Part shown: positions 1 to 5,050 of the stretch, piece after piece
Position numbering within the stretch: position 1 is the first letter of the stretch
How the letters are laid out: each line of letters starts with the position of its first letter
Source: Elusimicrobiota bacterium
Lineage (GTDB): Bacteria > Elusimicrobiota > Elusimicrobia > 2-02-FULL-39-32
Direction of reading: 5' to 3'
Assembly: GCA_023249715.1 (NCBI GenBank)
Contig: JAHFCA010000068.1
Coordinates: forward strand, 1-7,546
Length of the DNA stretch: 7,546 nt
Translations under genes and position numbers: made by a program
The notes under the pieces: model-generated
The model's input: the letters and a program-made list of their open reading frames with translations, nothing else
What the model was told of the DNA's origin: nothing
Databases searched by the model: none

Positions 1-1205
1 AACTCCGCGTTAATCTGATCCGTAAGAAGCGCGTATTTAATATAGCCATCCATCGCGGGAAACTCTTTAAAGTTCACTTGGCTCTTTTGGCAAAGCTCTT
101 TCAAATAAACATAAAAGCTCGTGTGTTGGATGTTCCCTAATCTATAGGCCAAGCTAACATTTAAAAGTTCTGTGATCTGCGGTTTGGAGAGGTTTTGGGT
201 TAGTTTTTGAAGGAGGGTAGCTCTTTCTTTTTCTACCTGGGAAAAATCCATCGTTTGTTCCATATCTAAGGCTTTGAGGAATGTATGGATTTCTGGACAA
301 GTTTGTCTTATGGGAGAAAATAGGGACAGACCCTGAAGGTCTGTCCCTATTTTCTCTAGAAATTGGATATACTTCCCTAACTGCTCCTTCCCATCCCTAT
401 AAGACTGAACTTCTTTATCAAAGCTTAAGAGTTGTGGGTTAAACTGATTTGTTTTCTCTAGTTCCAAACTCTTCTCAATTTTAGAGAGCTCTTCTTTGTA
501 TTTTGAAACCTTAGGGAAAGCGATCTTGTAGGCTTCTACATTGGCGTCATAGTGTACTCTGTCATCGACCCCTATAAAAGTAGGGATTTCTTTCTTGCTT
601 GTGAATGCGGTATGAATGGAGCCAGAAATCTTATTTTCTCTTAACAGATAGTCCGCTACTTTATGGACTGAGTCTTGATTGGGAAATCTGCGGAAACGGC
701 TTAAATCTATGGGTTCAAATGCTCCCTCTAAAGCTACCATGTCCAAATTTCCATGGTCTATATAGTGCTGGATGGATTTGCCTATATTGGTTTGGGCATC
801 TTTATTTAAGTGAGCGTCTTGAATGTAGATAACGATAGGATCCGTTGGTTTCCACGAAGGAGGAATGGACGCTTTCTTAAATGTGGCGTAGTTTAGGGGA
901 AGGGAGGTGATCCATCTTAAATTACCGTTGCTAAATGGAACTGGATTTGAATTTGGGGACAGACCCCAATTTGCATTGTGGAGAGAATTGGGGTCTGTCC
1001 CCAAATTCTGAATTGTGGGCAGCTGGACTAGAACTGTTTCTCGGTTCTCTTTAAGTTCCTTAACAGATTTCTGGCGCTCCTCCCATAAGTTCGCCTGAAC
1101 AAACGGAGCGCTAATGGTCGTAAATAAAAAACTAACCGCAACAGTTGTTGCAGTGAGCCGTAACCAATCGCGATTACTTTTATCCATCCAAAAATTAATA
1201 TTCAT
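1..1205 (-). CDS. Exported protein of unknown function, 5' part (C-terminus beyond window)
   Basis: The frame starts at ATG 1205-1203 and stays open for 401 codons to the left edge, so the end is missing. The N-terminus looks like a signal peptide: residues 1-17 contain K and R, then a hydrophobic run (about 18-34) and a likely cleavage site after FVQA at about residue 38. The mature part begins NLWEERQK. Around residues 125-165 a strand-like IVIYIQDAH is followed by a helix and then MVALEGAF. This spacing of a His-containing motif and a Glu-containing strand recalls the ChaN/TraB/erythromycin-esterase-like fold (GE.H ... lEm), but that link is inferred from the motif alone. Residues about 230-260 and 310-330 are rich in K, E and Q and may form coiled coils. 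Two palindromic repeats lie in frame at about residues 66-86 and 284-298. A weak SD (AGGGAATA) precedes the ATG. It is transcribed divergently from mazE. I do not recognise the family. Confidence 0.85.
   Translation of the reverse strand, partial: MNINFWMDKSNRDWLRLTATTVAVSFLFTTISAPFVQANLWEERQKSVKELKENRETVLVQLPTIQNLGTDPNSLHNANWGLSPNSNPVPFSNGNLRWITSLPLNYATFKKASIPPSWKPTDPIVIYIQDAHLNKDAQTNIGKSIQHYIDHGNLDMVALEGAFEPIDLSRFRRFPNQDSVHKVADYLLRENKISGSIHTAFTSKKEIPTFIGVDDRVHYDANVEAYKIAFPKVSKYKEELSKIEKSLELEKTNQFNPQLLSFDKEVQSYRDGKEQLGKYIQFLEKIGTDLQGLSLFSPIRQTCPEIHTFLKALDMEQTMDFSQVEKERATLLQKLTQNLSKPQITELLNVSLAYRLGNIQHTSFYVYLKELCQKSQVNFKEFPAMDGYIKYALLTDQINAE
314..356. repeat. Perfect 19-bp inverted repeat, GGGACAGACC type, inside the exported-protein gene
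   Basis: Arms 314-332 and 338-356 are exact reverse complements with a 5-nt loop (333-337). The inner core GGGACAGACC matches the element at 949-1008, while the outer flank (GAGAAAATA) differs. On the minus strand it is read through in frame as EKIGTD-LQ-GLSLFS (residues about 284-298). The stem is flanked by an A-run and a T-run on either strand, so it is shaped like a bidirectional intrinsic terminator although it lies within the gene. Confidence 0.9.
949..1008. repeat. Perfect 23-bp inverted repeat, GGGGACAGACCCC type, inside the exported-protein gene
   Basis: Arms 949-971 and 986-1008 are exact reverse complements, separated by a 14-nt spacer (972-985). The core of each arm is GGGGACAGACCCC. 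On the coding (minus) strand the element is in frame and encodes residues around LGTDPN, then NWGLSPN, just after the signal-peptide region. The core is shared with the element at 314-356. I recall such cores from REP-like palindromes scattered by IS200-like (RAYT) transposases, but no transposase is present here. Confidence 0.9.
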
Positions 1206-1242
1206 TATTCCCTAATTCTATGTTTATTAGATTCTTCATTTA

Positions 1243-1273
1243 ATTATATCGGTAACCTAGAAACTTTTCTCAA
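1243..1273 (-). promoter_or_regulatory. Candidate promoter for the exported-protein gene
   Basis: On the minus strand TTGAGA (1273-1268) and a perfect TATAAT (1248-1243) are separated by 19 bp, which is longer than the usual 17. Transcription would start near 1236 and leave a leader of about 30 nt. The long spacer fits a promoter that needs an activator, perhaps through the phased repeats at 1265-1308. The -10 box is good and the -35 box is only moderate. Confidence 0.4.
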
Positions 1274-1308
1274 ACTTTTTGTAACTTTTTTGTAACACTA
1301 TTTGACAG
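1265..1308 (-). repeat. Phased 10-11 bp repeats between divergent promoters (Pho-box-like)
   Basis: Read on the minus strand, the units CTGTCAAATA, GTGTTACAAAA, AGTTACAAAAA and GTTTGAGAAAA follow one another at 10-11 bp steps. The clearest pair is GTTACAAAAA repeated at an 11-bp interval. Direct repeats at one helical turn are typical of OmpR/PhoB-type response-regulator sites, and the first unit resembles the Pho-box half-site CTGTCA. The array covers the -35 of the candidate minus-strand promoter and, at its other end, the -35 of the mazEF promoter. The regulator is not known from this window. Confidence 0.35.
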
Positions 1309-1330
1309 AGTAGAGTAATTACTTTATAAT
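1302..1330 (+). promoter_or_regulatory. mazEF promoter, perfect -35 and -10 consensus
   Basis: TTGACA (1302-1307) and TATAAT (1325-1330) are both perfect, with the optimal 17-bp spacer. The start of transcription would be near 1337, giving a leader of about 15 nt that holds the strong SD GGAGGTGG (1338-1345), 6 nt before the mazE ATG. Confidence 0.85.
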
Positions 1331-1333
1331 TAC
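1315..1333. promoter_or_regulatory. Candidate MazE/MazEF operator overlapping the -10 box
   Basis: GTAATT (1315-1320) and AATTAC (1328-1333) form an inverted repeat that spans the TATAAT box, and GTAATTAC (1315-1322) is itself an 8-bp palindrome. MazE-type antitoxins, alone or with toxin, usually repress their own promoter by binding such sites, so this is a reasonable operator. The assignment rests on position and symmetry only. Confidence 0.4.
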
Positions 1334-1351
1334 ATCTGGAGGTGGCCTATC

Positions 1352-1600
1352 ATGAGAACTTCTATTGTCCCCATAGGTAATTCCAAAGGAATTCGCATTC
1401 CAAGCAGTTTACTTAAACTCTGTCACATAACTTCGGAAGTGGATCTTAACATTCATGGAAATGCGATTGAACTTTGTCCCATTCAAAAAAAACCAAGAAG
1501 CGGCTGGGAAAAAGCTTTTGAAGAAATGCATTTAAGAAAAGACGACGTCCTATTTATTGAAGACACGATCGATTTAAATATTAAGGACTGGCAGTGGTAA
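1352..1600 (+). CDS. mazE: MazE-like antitoxin (AbrB/SpoVT fold)
   Basis: An 82-residue protein whose N-terminal half (residues 1-45) is a swapped-hairpin AbrB-type DNA-binding domain, recognisable by PIGNSKGIRIPSSLLK. The acidic tail, ending DLNIKDWQW, is the type of C-terminal segment that wraps around and blocks a MazF dimer. The start is set by a strong SD (GGAGGTGG, 6-nt spacer). Its stop overlaps the start region of mazF, so the two are probably translationally coupled, as in most such operons. It should neutralise the toxin encoded next and repress the shared promoter upstream. Size and gene order fit the family well. Confidence 0.92.
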   Translation: MRTSIVPIGNSKGIRIPSSLLKLCHITSEVDLNIHGNAIELCPIQKKPRSGWEKAFEEMHLRKDDVLFIEDTIDLNIKDWQW

Positions 1601-1917
1601 TGACACAGTACGACATATTTCTGGTTAGTCTTGAACCTACAGTAGGTCACGAAATTAACAAATCCCGCCCCTGTGTTGTCCTATCTCCCAACGAAATGAA
1701 TGCGCACATCGCCACTGTTATTATCGCCCCTATGACAACAAAATCGCGCCCTTACCCTAGCCGAATCCCAATTAAATTTAAGGGGAAACAGGGTTGGATT
1801 GTATTAGACCAAATACGAACGGTAGACAAAGTAAGATTGATAAAAAAATTGGGGAGCTTAGAAAACCAAACTATTCATCAGCTAAAATCAGTTCTACAAG
1901 AAATGCTGGTGGAATAA
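1594..1917 (+). CDS. mazF: MazF/PemK-family endoribonuclease toxin
   Basis: A 107-residue protein of the MazF/PemK family, which cleaves mRNA at short sequence motifs. Family marks in order: YDIFLVSLEPTVGHEI (residues 6-21), KSRPCVVLSPNEMN (23-36), VIIAPMTTKSRPYPSR (42-57) and VLDQIRTVDKVRLIKKLG (70-87). Arg25 and Thr48 occupy the positions of the catalytic pair known in Bacillus subtilis MazF, so the enzyme looks active. I chose GTG 1594 because AAGGA (1583-1587) lies 6 nt upstream; ATG 1600, within the TAATG stop-start overlap, is the alternative and would remove two residues. It overlaps mazE by 7 nt. No frameshift or missing core residue is seen. Confidence 0.92.
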   Translation: MVMTQYDIFLVSLEPTVGHEINKSRPCVVLSPNEMNAHIATVIIAPMTTKSRPYPSRIPIKFKGKQGWIVLDQIRTVDKVRLIKKLGSLENQTIHQLKSVLQEMLVE

Positions 1918-2130
1918 GTTCCCATCGGATTCTAAACCAGATTCTCTTCGGAAAGAGCAAGTTATTTACTCTTTGAGCACTCGAATAAAAAGAGACTCAT
2001 CCGAAAGTGCCATGCCTAATCCTCTACAGTTACGATAGCGATACTTCTTTGCGGTGGAGAGAAAGGGACACAAAAAAGGGATATCCTAAAAGCGCAAGAA
2101 TACTGGAAAGATTACTGGAGGGTAAAATGA
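1918..2130 (+). pseudogene. Remnant of a HigB-like (HI1419/phage Gp49 type) toxin
   Basis: The frame from 2020 to the TGA at 2128-2130 encodes a 36-residue tail containing LLCGGEKGTQKRDI and AQEYWKDY, the typical C-terminal signature of HigB-like toxins paired with HI1420-type antitoxins. It has no start codon and is preceded by TAA at 2017. In another frame, 1916-2038, DSLRKEQVIYSLSTRIKR resembles the N-terminal helical part of the same family, but this match is weaker. Together they suggest a toxin gene that lost its start and some central 25-30 residues and changed frame. The TGA overlaps the antitoxin ATG (ATGA), preserving the original operon joint. A functional toxin cannot be made from this. 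Confidence 0.65.
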
Positions 2131-2453
2131 AGCGGACAAAATCATTTAGAGAAAGTCTTATAAAAGCACTTAAAAATCCCATTGAAGCTTCTGAATATCT
2201 TAATGCGGTTCTTAAAGAAGGGGATGTTAATTTGCTGTTAGCTGCGTTAAGGGATGTGGCGCAAGCCCAAGGTGGAATAACCAAACTTTCTCGACAAACA
2301 AAATTGAATAGAGCAAACTTATACCAAATGCTTTCCAAACATGGGAATCCAAGAATTCAGAGCTTAGAAAGTATTCTGAAGGTTTTTGGCCTGAAGGTGG
2401 GAGTGCTCCCGGAAGAAAGATTTTTTCATCACCGTAAAGCGGGGTTGAAATAA
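2127..2453 (+). CDS. HI1420-family (HigA-like) addiction-module antitoxin, toxin partner broken
   Basis: A 108-residue protein matching the HI1420-type antidote family: KALKNPIEASEYLNAVLKEGD (residues 13-33, shown in part), then LLAALRDVAQAQGGITKL and the helix-turn-helix stretch SRQTKLNRANLYQMLSKHGN (55-74), then RIQSLESILKVFGLKVGV. I use ATG 2127 with SD GGAGGG (2117-2122) instead of the longer frame from ATG 2007, because the extra residues are an out-of-frame reading of the toxin remnant and the family begins MKRT.... The start overlaps the toxin's stop. The antitoxin is intact while its toxin is decayed; it may persist as a repressor or as an anti-toxin against related modules, which is inference. 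Its genes face yidC tail to tail. Confidence 0.88.
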   Translation: MKRTKSFRESLIKALKNPIEASEYLNAVLKEGDVNLLLAALRDVAQAQGGITKLSRQTKLNRANLYQMLSKHGNPRIQSLESILKVFGLKVGVLPEERFFHHRKAGLK

Positions 2454-2456
2454 ATT

Positions 2457-2478
2457 CACTGATCTGAATATCTCAGTG
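2457..2478 (-). terminator. Weak hairpin between convergent antitoxin gene and yidC
   Basis: CACTGA (2457-2462) and TCAGTG (2473-2478) form a 6-bp stem with a 10-nt loop in the 44-nt gap between convergent genes. On the minus strand it is followed by AATTTATTTC, a modest T-rich tail, so it better suits termination of the rpmH-yidC transcript than of the antitoxin. The stem is short and a clean U-run is absent. Confidence 0.35.
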
Positions 2479-2497
2479 GGAAACGGAATTATTTGGG

Positions 2498-4030
2498 CTA
2501 AGCCGCGGTAGATTGTTTTTTGTTATAGAGGTATTGAGCGAGAATAGAAAAAGTACTATTAGTGAGCCAATAAAGAACAAGACCGCTTGGGAATCTTAAA
2601 AACATAAAAGTAAAAATAAGCGGCATAAAAGCCATCACTTTGGCTTGAGAAGGATCCCCCACACTCCCAGAAAGTTTCTGCTGTAAAAACATTCCTCCTC
2701 CCATAATGATAGGTAAAGCATAAATCGGGTCCTGTTGAGAAAGATCTTTAATCCAAAATATCCATGGAGCTCCTTTTAACTCATAGGCGTTTCTTAACAT
2801 GGTAAAAAAGGCCCAAAAAACAGGAATTTGTAAGACCATGGGGATACACCCCCCAAACGGATTAGTTTTTGCGCTTTTATAGAGCTGGAGAAGTTCCTGG
2901 TTTAACCGTGTAGAATCGTCCTTATACTTTTTTTGTAGATCTTGAATTTTAGGTTGCAGCTTTTTCATAGCTCGGGTGGATTGGTAACTTTTTAAGGTTA
3001 GAGGCAGTAACACCATCTGTAAAAAACAAGTTAAAGCAATAATCGCCCAACCATAGTTCCCAAACCATCTCTTAAGTGTTTCTAACGCTTTCAATGCCCC
3101 TTTCCCCAAAAATCCAAAATAACCAAAGTCGACTGCGTTTTCCAAAGAGAGGTTTAAATTTTTTAAATGGGTGTATCCTTTCGGACCTCCATAAAGAGTA
3201 GCTCTAAAAATTTTATTTTCTTTAGGTAAAAGAGAAAAATTATTCACAACGAGAGACAAGCTCCCCGGATCTAATTTGGATTTCTCCGTCTTAACTGAAT
3301 AAAATTCTCCCTCCTTGGGGAAAATAGCAACCAGATAATACCGGTTATCTACTCCATACCATTGGTATTGGGCTCTCTCTTCTCCGGTTTTAAATTTAAC
3401 TACTTCTTTGGTGGGAGAAGGGTAGGCCAGAAGACGAGTCACCCTTTCGTTTTCCTTTTTTTCACTTGTGACAGTTCCTAATCCATTTTTCCAGCCCAGT
3501 TCAAATCCGGAAATTTGAGCTGGACCATTTTTTAAATTTTTAAACTCCAATGAAAAGTTAAGAAAATAAGAAGGCTCTCCATTTAAAGATTCTAAAGCGT
3601 ATCTCTTTTCAATCTCCACTCCCTGAGGAAGCATCGCTTTCCAAACGGACTCTTTGGCGCTCTTTTTGACTTCTTTAAAGGAAAGTTCCGGGTACGTGGA
3701 AAGAGGCCATGCTTCCAAAGGCAGGGGCGCCCCCGCTTGCGGATGATTCACTAAATTTAAGACTTCGTTTCGGGCTTTTCCTTTTTCTTCTTTTAGCTGC
3801 CAACTTTTTATCGCGGCTCCTCTAGAATCAATGACAATTTGGGAGTAAGGAGTCTCTAGAGCGCTTTCTGCATTAGGCAACGATTGTGGGATTAAAGTTT
3901 TTTCTAGAAAAGATTTTGAAATATCCCGATTTAAATCTTTTTGAATAGAGGGTTGAGGAGGGAAAAAGTGGTACCAACTAAAAAGAAAAAGCGCCGATAA
4001 AATTGTTGCCCATATAACATTTTTTTCCAT
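2498..4030 (-). CDS. yidC: Membrane protein insertase YidC/Oxa1 family
   Basis: A 510-residue YidC that inserts and folds inner-membrane proteins, alone or with SecYEG. Residues 5-22 form the N-terminal membrane anchor, about 55-300 the periplasmic beta-fold domain typical of didermal bacteria, and about 302-505 the conserved Oxa1-type core with further membrane segments near 326-346, 393-412, 436-450 and 466-488. Core marks are LPLTLKSYQSTRAMKKLQPK (342-361), NPFGGCIPMVLQIPVF (390-405) and FPSGLVLYWLTNS (480-492). The position of the hydrophilic-groove Arg (E. coli R366, five residues before PLT) is Gln338, codon CAG at 3019-3017. SD AAGGAG lies 10 nt before the ATG, and yidD ends 19 nt upstream. 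Length and domain order are normal for a Gram-negative-type YidC. Confidence 0.97.
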   Translation of the reverse strand: MEKNVIWATILSALFLFSWYHFFPPQPSIQKDLNRDISKSFLEKTLIPQSLPNAESALETPYSQIVIDSRGAAIKSWQLKEEKGKARNEVLNLVNHPQAGAPLPLEAWPLSTYPELSFKEVKKSAKESVWKAMLPQGVEIEKRYALESLNGEPSYFLNFSLEFKNLKNGPAQISGFELGWKNGLGTVTSEKKENERVTRLLAYPSPTKEVVKFKTGEERAQYQWYGVDNRYYLVAIFPKEGEFYSVKTEKSKLDPGSLSLVVNNFSLLPKENKIFRATLYGGPKGYTHLKNLNLSLENAVDFGYFGFLGKGALKALETLKRWFGNYGWAIIALTCFLQMVLLPLTLKSYQSTRAMKKLQPKIQDLQKKYKDDSTRLNQELLQLYKSAKTNPFGGCIPMVLQIPVFWAFFTMLRNAYELKGAPWIFWIKDLSQQDPIYALPIIMGGGMFLQQKLSGSVGDPSQAKVMAFMPLIFTFMFLRFPSGLVLYWLTNSTFSILAQYLYNKKQSTAA

Positions 4031-4049
4031 GGATTATTGACTCCTTAAA

Positions 4050-4253
4050 TTAGGGATAAAAGGGGTGACAGGAAGTAAGCCTCTTGAAGCCTAGAACTAT
4101 TCCCCGCATCCATCCGCGCTCTTTTATGACGGTTTGAGTGTACCCGGAACAGGAAGGGGAATATCGGCAACACCCTTGAATGCCAAAGATTAATTTTAAA
4201 GAAGGGACGAAAAGGCGATAAATTTCTATTAAAAAAAGAGTGATGGTTCTCAA
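4050..4253 (-). CDS. yidD: Membrane protein insertion efficiency factor YidD
   Basis: A 67-residue member of the YidD family, thought to sit on the inner membrane and aid YidC-dependent insertion. The amphipathic start (residues 1-25) is followed by the family core CCRYSPSCSGY (28-38) and FKRLTSCHPF (56-65), with cysteines at 28, 29, 35 and 62. The start is TTG 4253-4251, supported by SD GGAGAG with a 9-nt spacer located in the end of rnpA, and by family alignment of the N-terminus. The protein stops right after HPFYP, without the GG.DPVP tail common in the family. Only one nucleotide separates it from the rnpA stop, and yidC follows after 19 nt, so it is part of one operon. Confidence 0.92.
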   Translation of the reverse strand: MRTITLFLIEIYRLFVPSLKLIFGIQGCCRYSPSCSGYTQTVIKERGWMRGIVLGFKRLTSCHPFYP

Positions 4254-4254
4254 A

Positions 4255-4683
4255 TTAGCGCTCTCTCCAAATATTTAAATTTTTACATCCTATTATAAAT
4301 TCTTCTTTCCAAACAGAAAAAACGATAGCATTACTCTTATTCTGTGGTTTTACTCCGATATGAAGATCGATTGCGGGAATAAAAGAACTTTTTTCTATTC
4401 TAAAAATTTCCCGCAAAACCCTTTTCGCGCGGTTTCTCACCACAGAACTCTTAGTCCGAGGATAAAAAGAGATCCCCAGTCGAACTATCTCATGGGGAAT
4501 TTTTGAACTTAAATTTTCAACTCGCTTTAGATACCGTAGGGTAAAACTCTTAGAGGTATAGATCTCTCCGGATTGCCGCACTAAAGAAAATTCTTTTTTT
4601 TTTCTCAGCCGAGCAATTTTGGGAAATCGATAACCTATGCGATTAGGGGATGATTTGATGGCGCCCTTTCCTGCGACGCGCAC
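4255..4683 (-). CDS. rnpA: Ribonuclease P protein component
   Basis: A 142-residue RNase P protein that assists the RNase P RNA in removing 5' leaders from tRNA precursors. Family marks: LRKKKEFSLVRQSG (residues 26-39), RLGISFYPRTKSS (68-80) and the RNR motif VVRNRAKRVLREIFR (81-95), followed by DLHIGVKP (106-113). GTG 4683 is the only ordinary start available: an in-frame TAA sits directly before it, and no ATG, GTG or TTG occurs between it and the conserved core. AAGG, 6 nt upstream and inside rpmH, can serve as SD. The gene therefore overlaps rpmH by 41 nt in another frame and has a basic N-terminal extension of about 20 residues beyond the usual start near FPK. A non-standard start closer to the core cannot be excluded. 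Confidence 0.95.
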   Translation of the reverse strand: MRVAGKGAIKSSPNRIGYRFPKIARLRKKKEFSLVRQSGEIYTSKSFTLRYLKRVENLSSKIPHEIVRLGISFYPRTKSSVVRNRAKRVLREIFRIEKSSFIPAIDLHIGVKPQNKSNAIVFSVWKEEFIIGCKNLNIWRER

Positions 4684-4780
4684 TTAAAACCTTACGCCCT
4701 CCAGGACTTTTCATACGCGATCTAAAACCATGGACTTTCGCCCTGCGTCTTCTATTGGGTTGGAATGTACGTTTTGGCAT
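4643..4780 (-). CDS. rpmH: Large ribosomal subunit protein bL34
   Basis: A 45-residue, very basic protein of the 50S subunit with the family pattern MPKRTFQPNRRRRAKVHGF (residues 1-19) and SPGGRKVLSARRRKGRH (25-41). AAAGG lies about 6 nt before the ATG. It is the first gene of the minus-strand cluster and its last 41 nt are shared with rnpA. The short C-terminal tail HQIIP differs from the more usual RLTV-like end, perhaps because the overlap restricts this stretch. Identification is secure despite the small size. Confidence 0.97.
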   Translation of the reverse strand: MPKRTFQPNRRRRAKVHGFRSRMKSPGGRKVLSARRRKGRHQIIP

Positions 4781-4819
4781 AATAGACCTTTTGTACCAAA
4801 ATAGGGTTAGAGTTGTCAA

Positions 4820-4825
4820 ATTTTA
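4820..4825 (-). promoter_or_regulatory. Possible -10 box of the rpmH operon
   Basis: TAAAAT on the minus strand (4825-4820) would start RNA near 4813, leaving about 33 nt before rpmH, but no convincing -35 lies 16-18 bp upstream. A minus-strand TTGACA (4819-4814) with TACAAA 18 bp on would start almost at the ATG and remove the SD. The true promoter remains undecided. Confidence 0.25.
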
Positions 4826-4850
4826 ACCCAAAACAAACCCAAAATTTTCC

Positions 4851-4879
4851 TTGACATCCCTAGATCAAATTGCTAAAAT
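4851..4879 (+). promoter_or_regulatory. dnaA promoter
   Basis: TTGACA (4851-4856) and TAAAAT (4874-4879), 17 bp apart, form a near-consensus sigma70-type promoter. Transcription would begin near 4886 and give an untranslated leader of about 165 nt that carries the 10-bp repeats and the two DnaA boxes. Confidence 0.75.
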
Positions 4880-4954
4880 TCTGCGTCCTCTTCCATAAAG
4901 TCTAATTTAAGTTAGCTCTTTTATTCGAAGGTTTCTTAAAATAGAAAGCACTCA

Positions 4955-4978
4955 ATGGTAGAAGATGGTAAAAGATGG
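4955..4978 (+). repeat. 10-bp tandem repeat in the dnaA leader
   Basis: ATGGTAGAAG, ATGGTAAAAG and a partial ATGG follow directly, 2.4 copies with one mismatch. The period is close to one helical turn and the array lies 24 bp before the first DnaA box. It could be a protein-binding array or chance; ATGs here have no SD or long frame. Confidence 0.6.
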
Positions 4979-5002
4979 ACTTATATACATGTTTCACAAT
5001 AA

Positions 5003-5033
5003 TTATCCACAAGTGTTAGCAACCTGTGGATAA
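5003..5033. promoter_or_regulatory. Two perfect inverted DnaA boxes upstream of dnaA
   Basis: TTATCCACA (5003-5011) and its reverse complement TGTGGATAA (5025-5033) both match the DnaA box consensus exactly and point towards each other over a 13-bp gap. The second ends 17 bp before the dnaA start. Their position downstream of the promoter fits autorepression of dnaA by DnaA, and they may also form the upstream half of a bipartite origin. Confidence 0.9.
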
Positions 5034-5050
5034 CTAATTCGAGGTGAATT

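Noticed and set aside
605..832. Plus-strand open frame of 75 codons
   Set aside because: It lies antisense within the long exported-protein frame, lacks an SD, and its product has no family look.
314..1008. CRISPR array
   Set aside because: Only two copies, of unequal arms and 600 bp apart, each an inverted repeat inside a reading frame; no regular spacers.
1940..1960. CTCTT/AAGAG hairpin after mazF as terminator
   Set aside because: The stem is only 5 bp and no T-run follows; it lies within the toxin remnant.
1794..1976. Plus-strand open frame of 60 codons
   Set aside because: Mostly an out-of-frame reading of mazF running into the spacer; no start signal.
2007..2126. N-terminal extension of the HI1420-type antitoxin from ATG 2007
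   Set aside because: These residues are an off-frame reading of the toxin remnant; the family start and a good SD are at 2127.
2030..2338. Minus-strand open frame of 102 codons
   Set aside because: Antisense to the antitoxin and toxin remnant, with no supporting signals.
4790..4819. Minus-strand TTGACA with TACAAA 18 bp on as rpmH promoter
   Set aside because: RNA would begin at about the rpmH start codon and lose its SD, so it is unlikely to serve as the main promoter.
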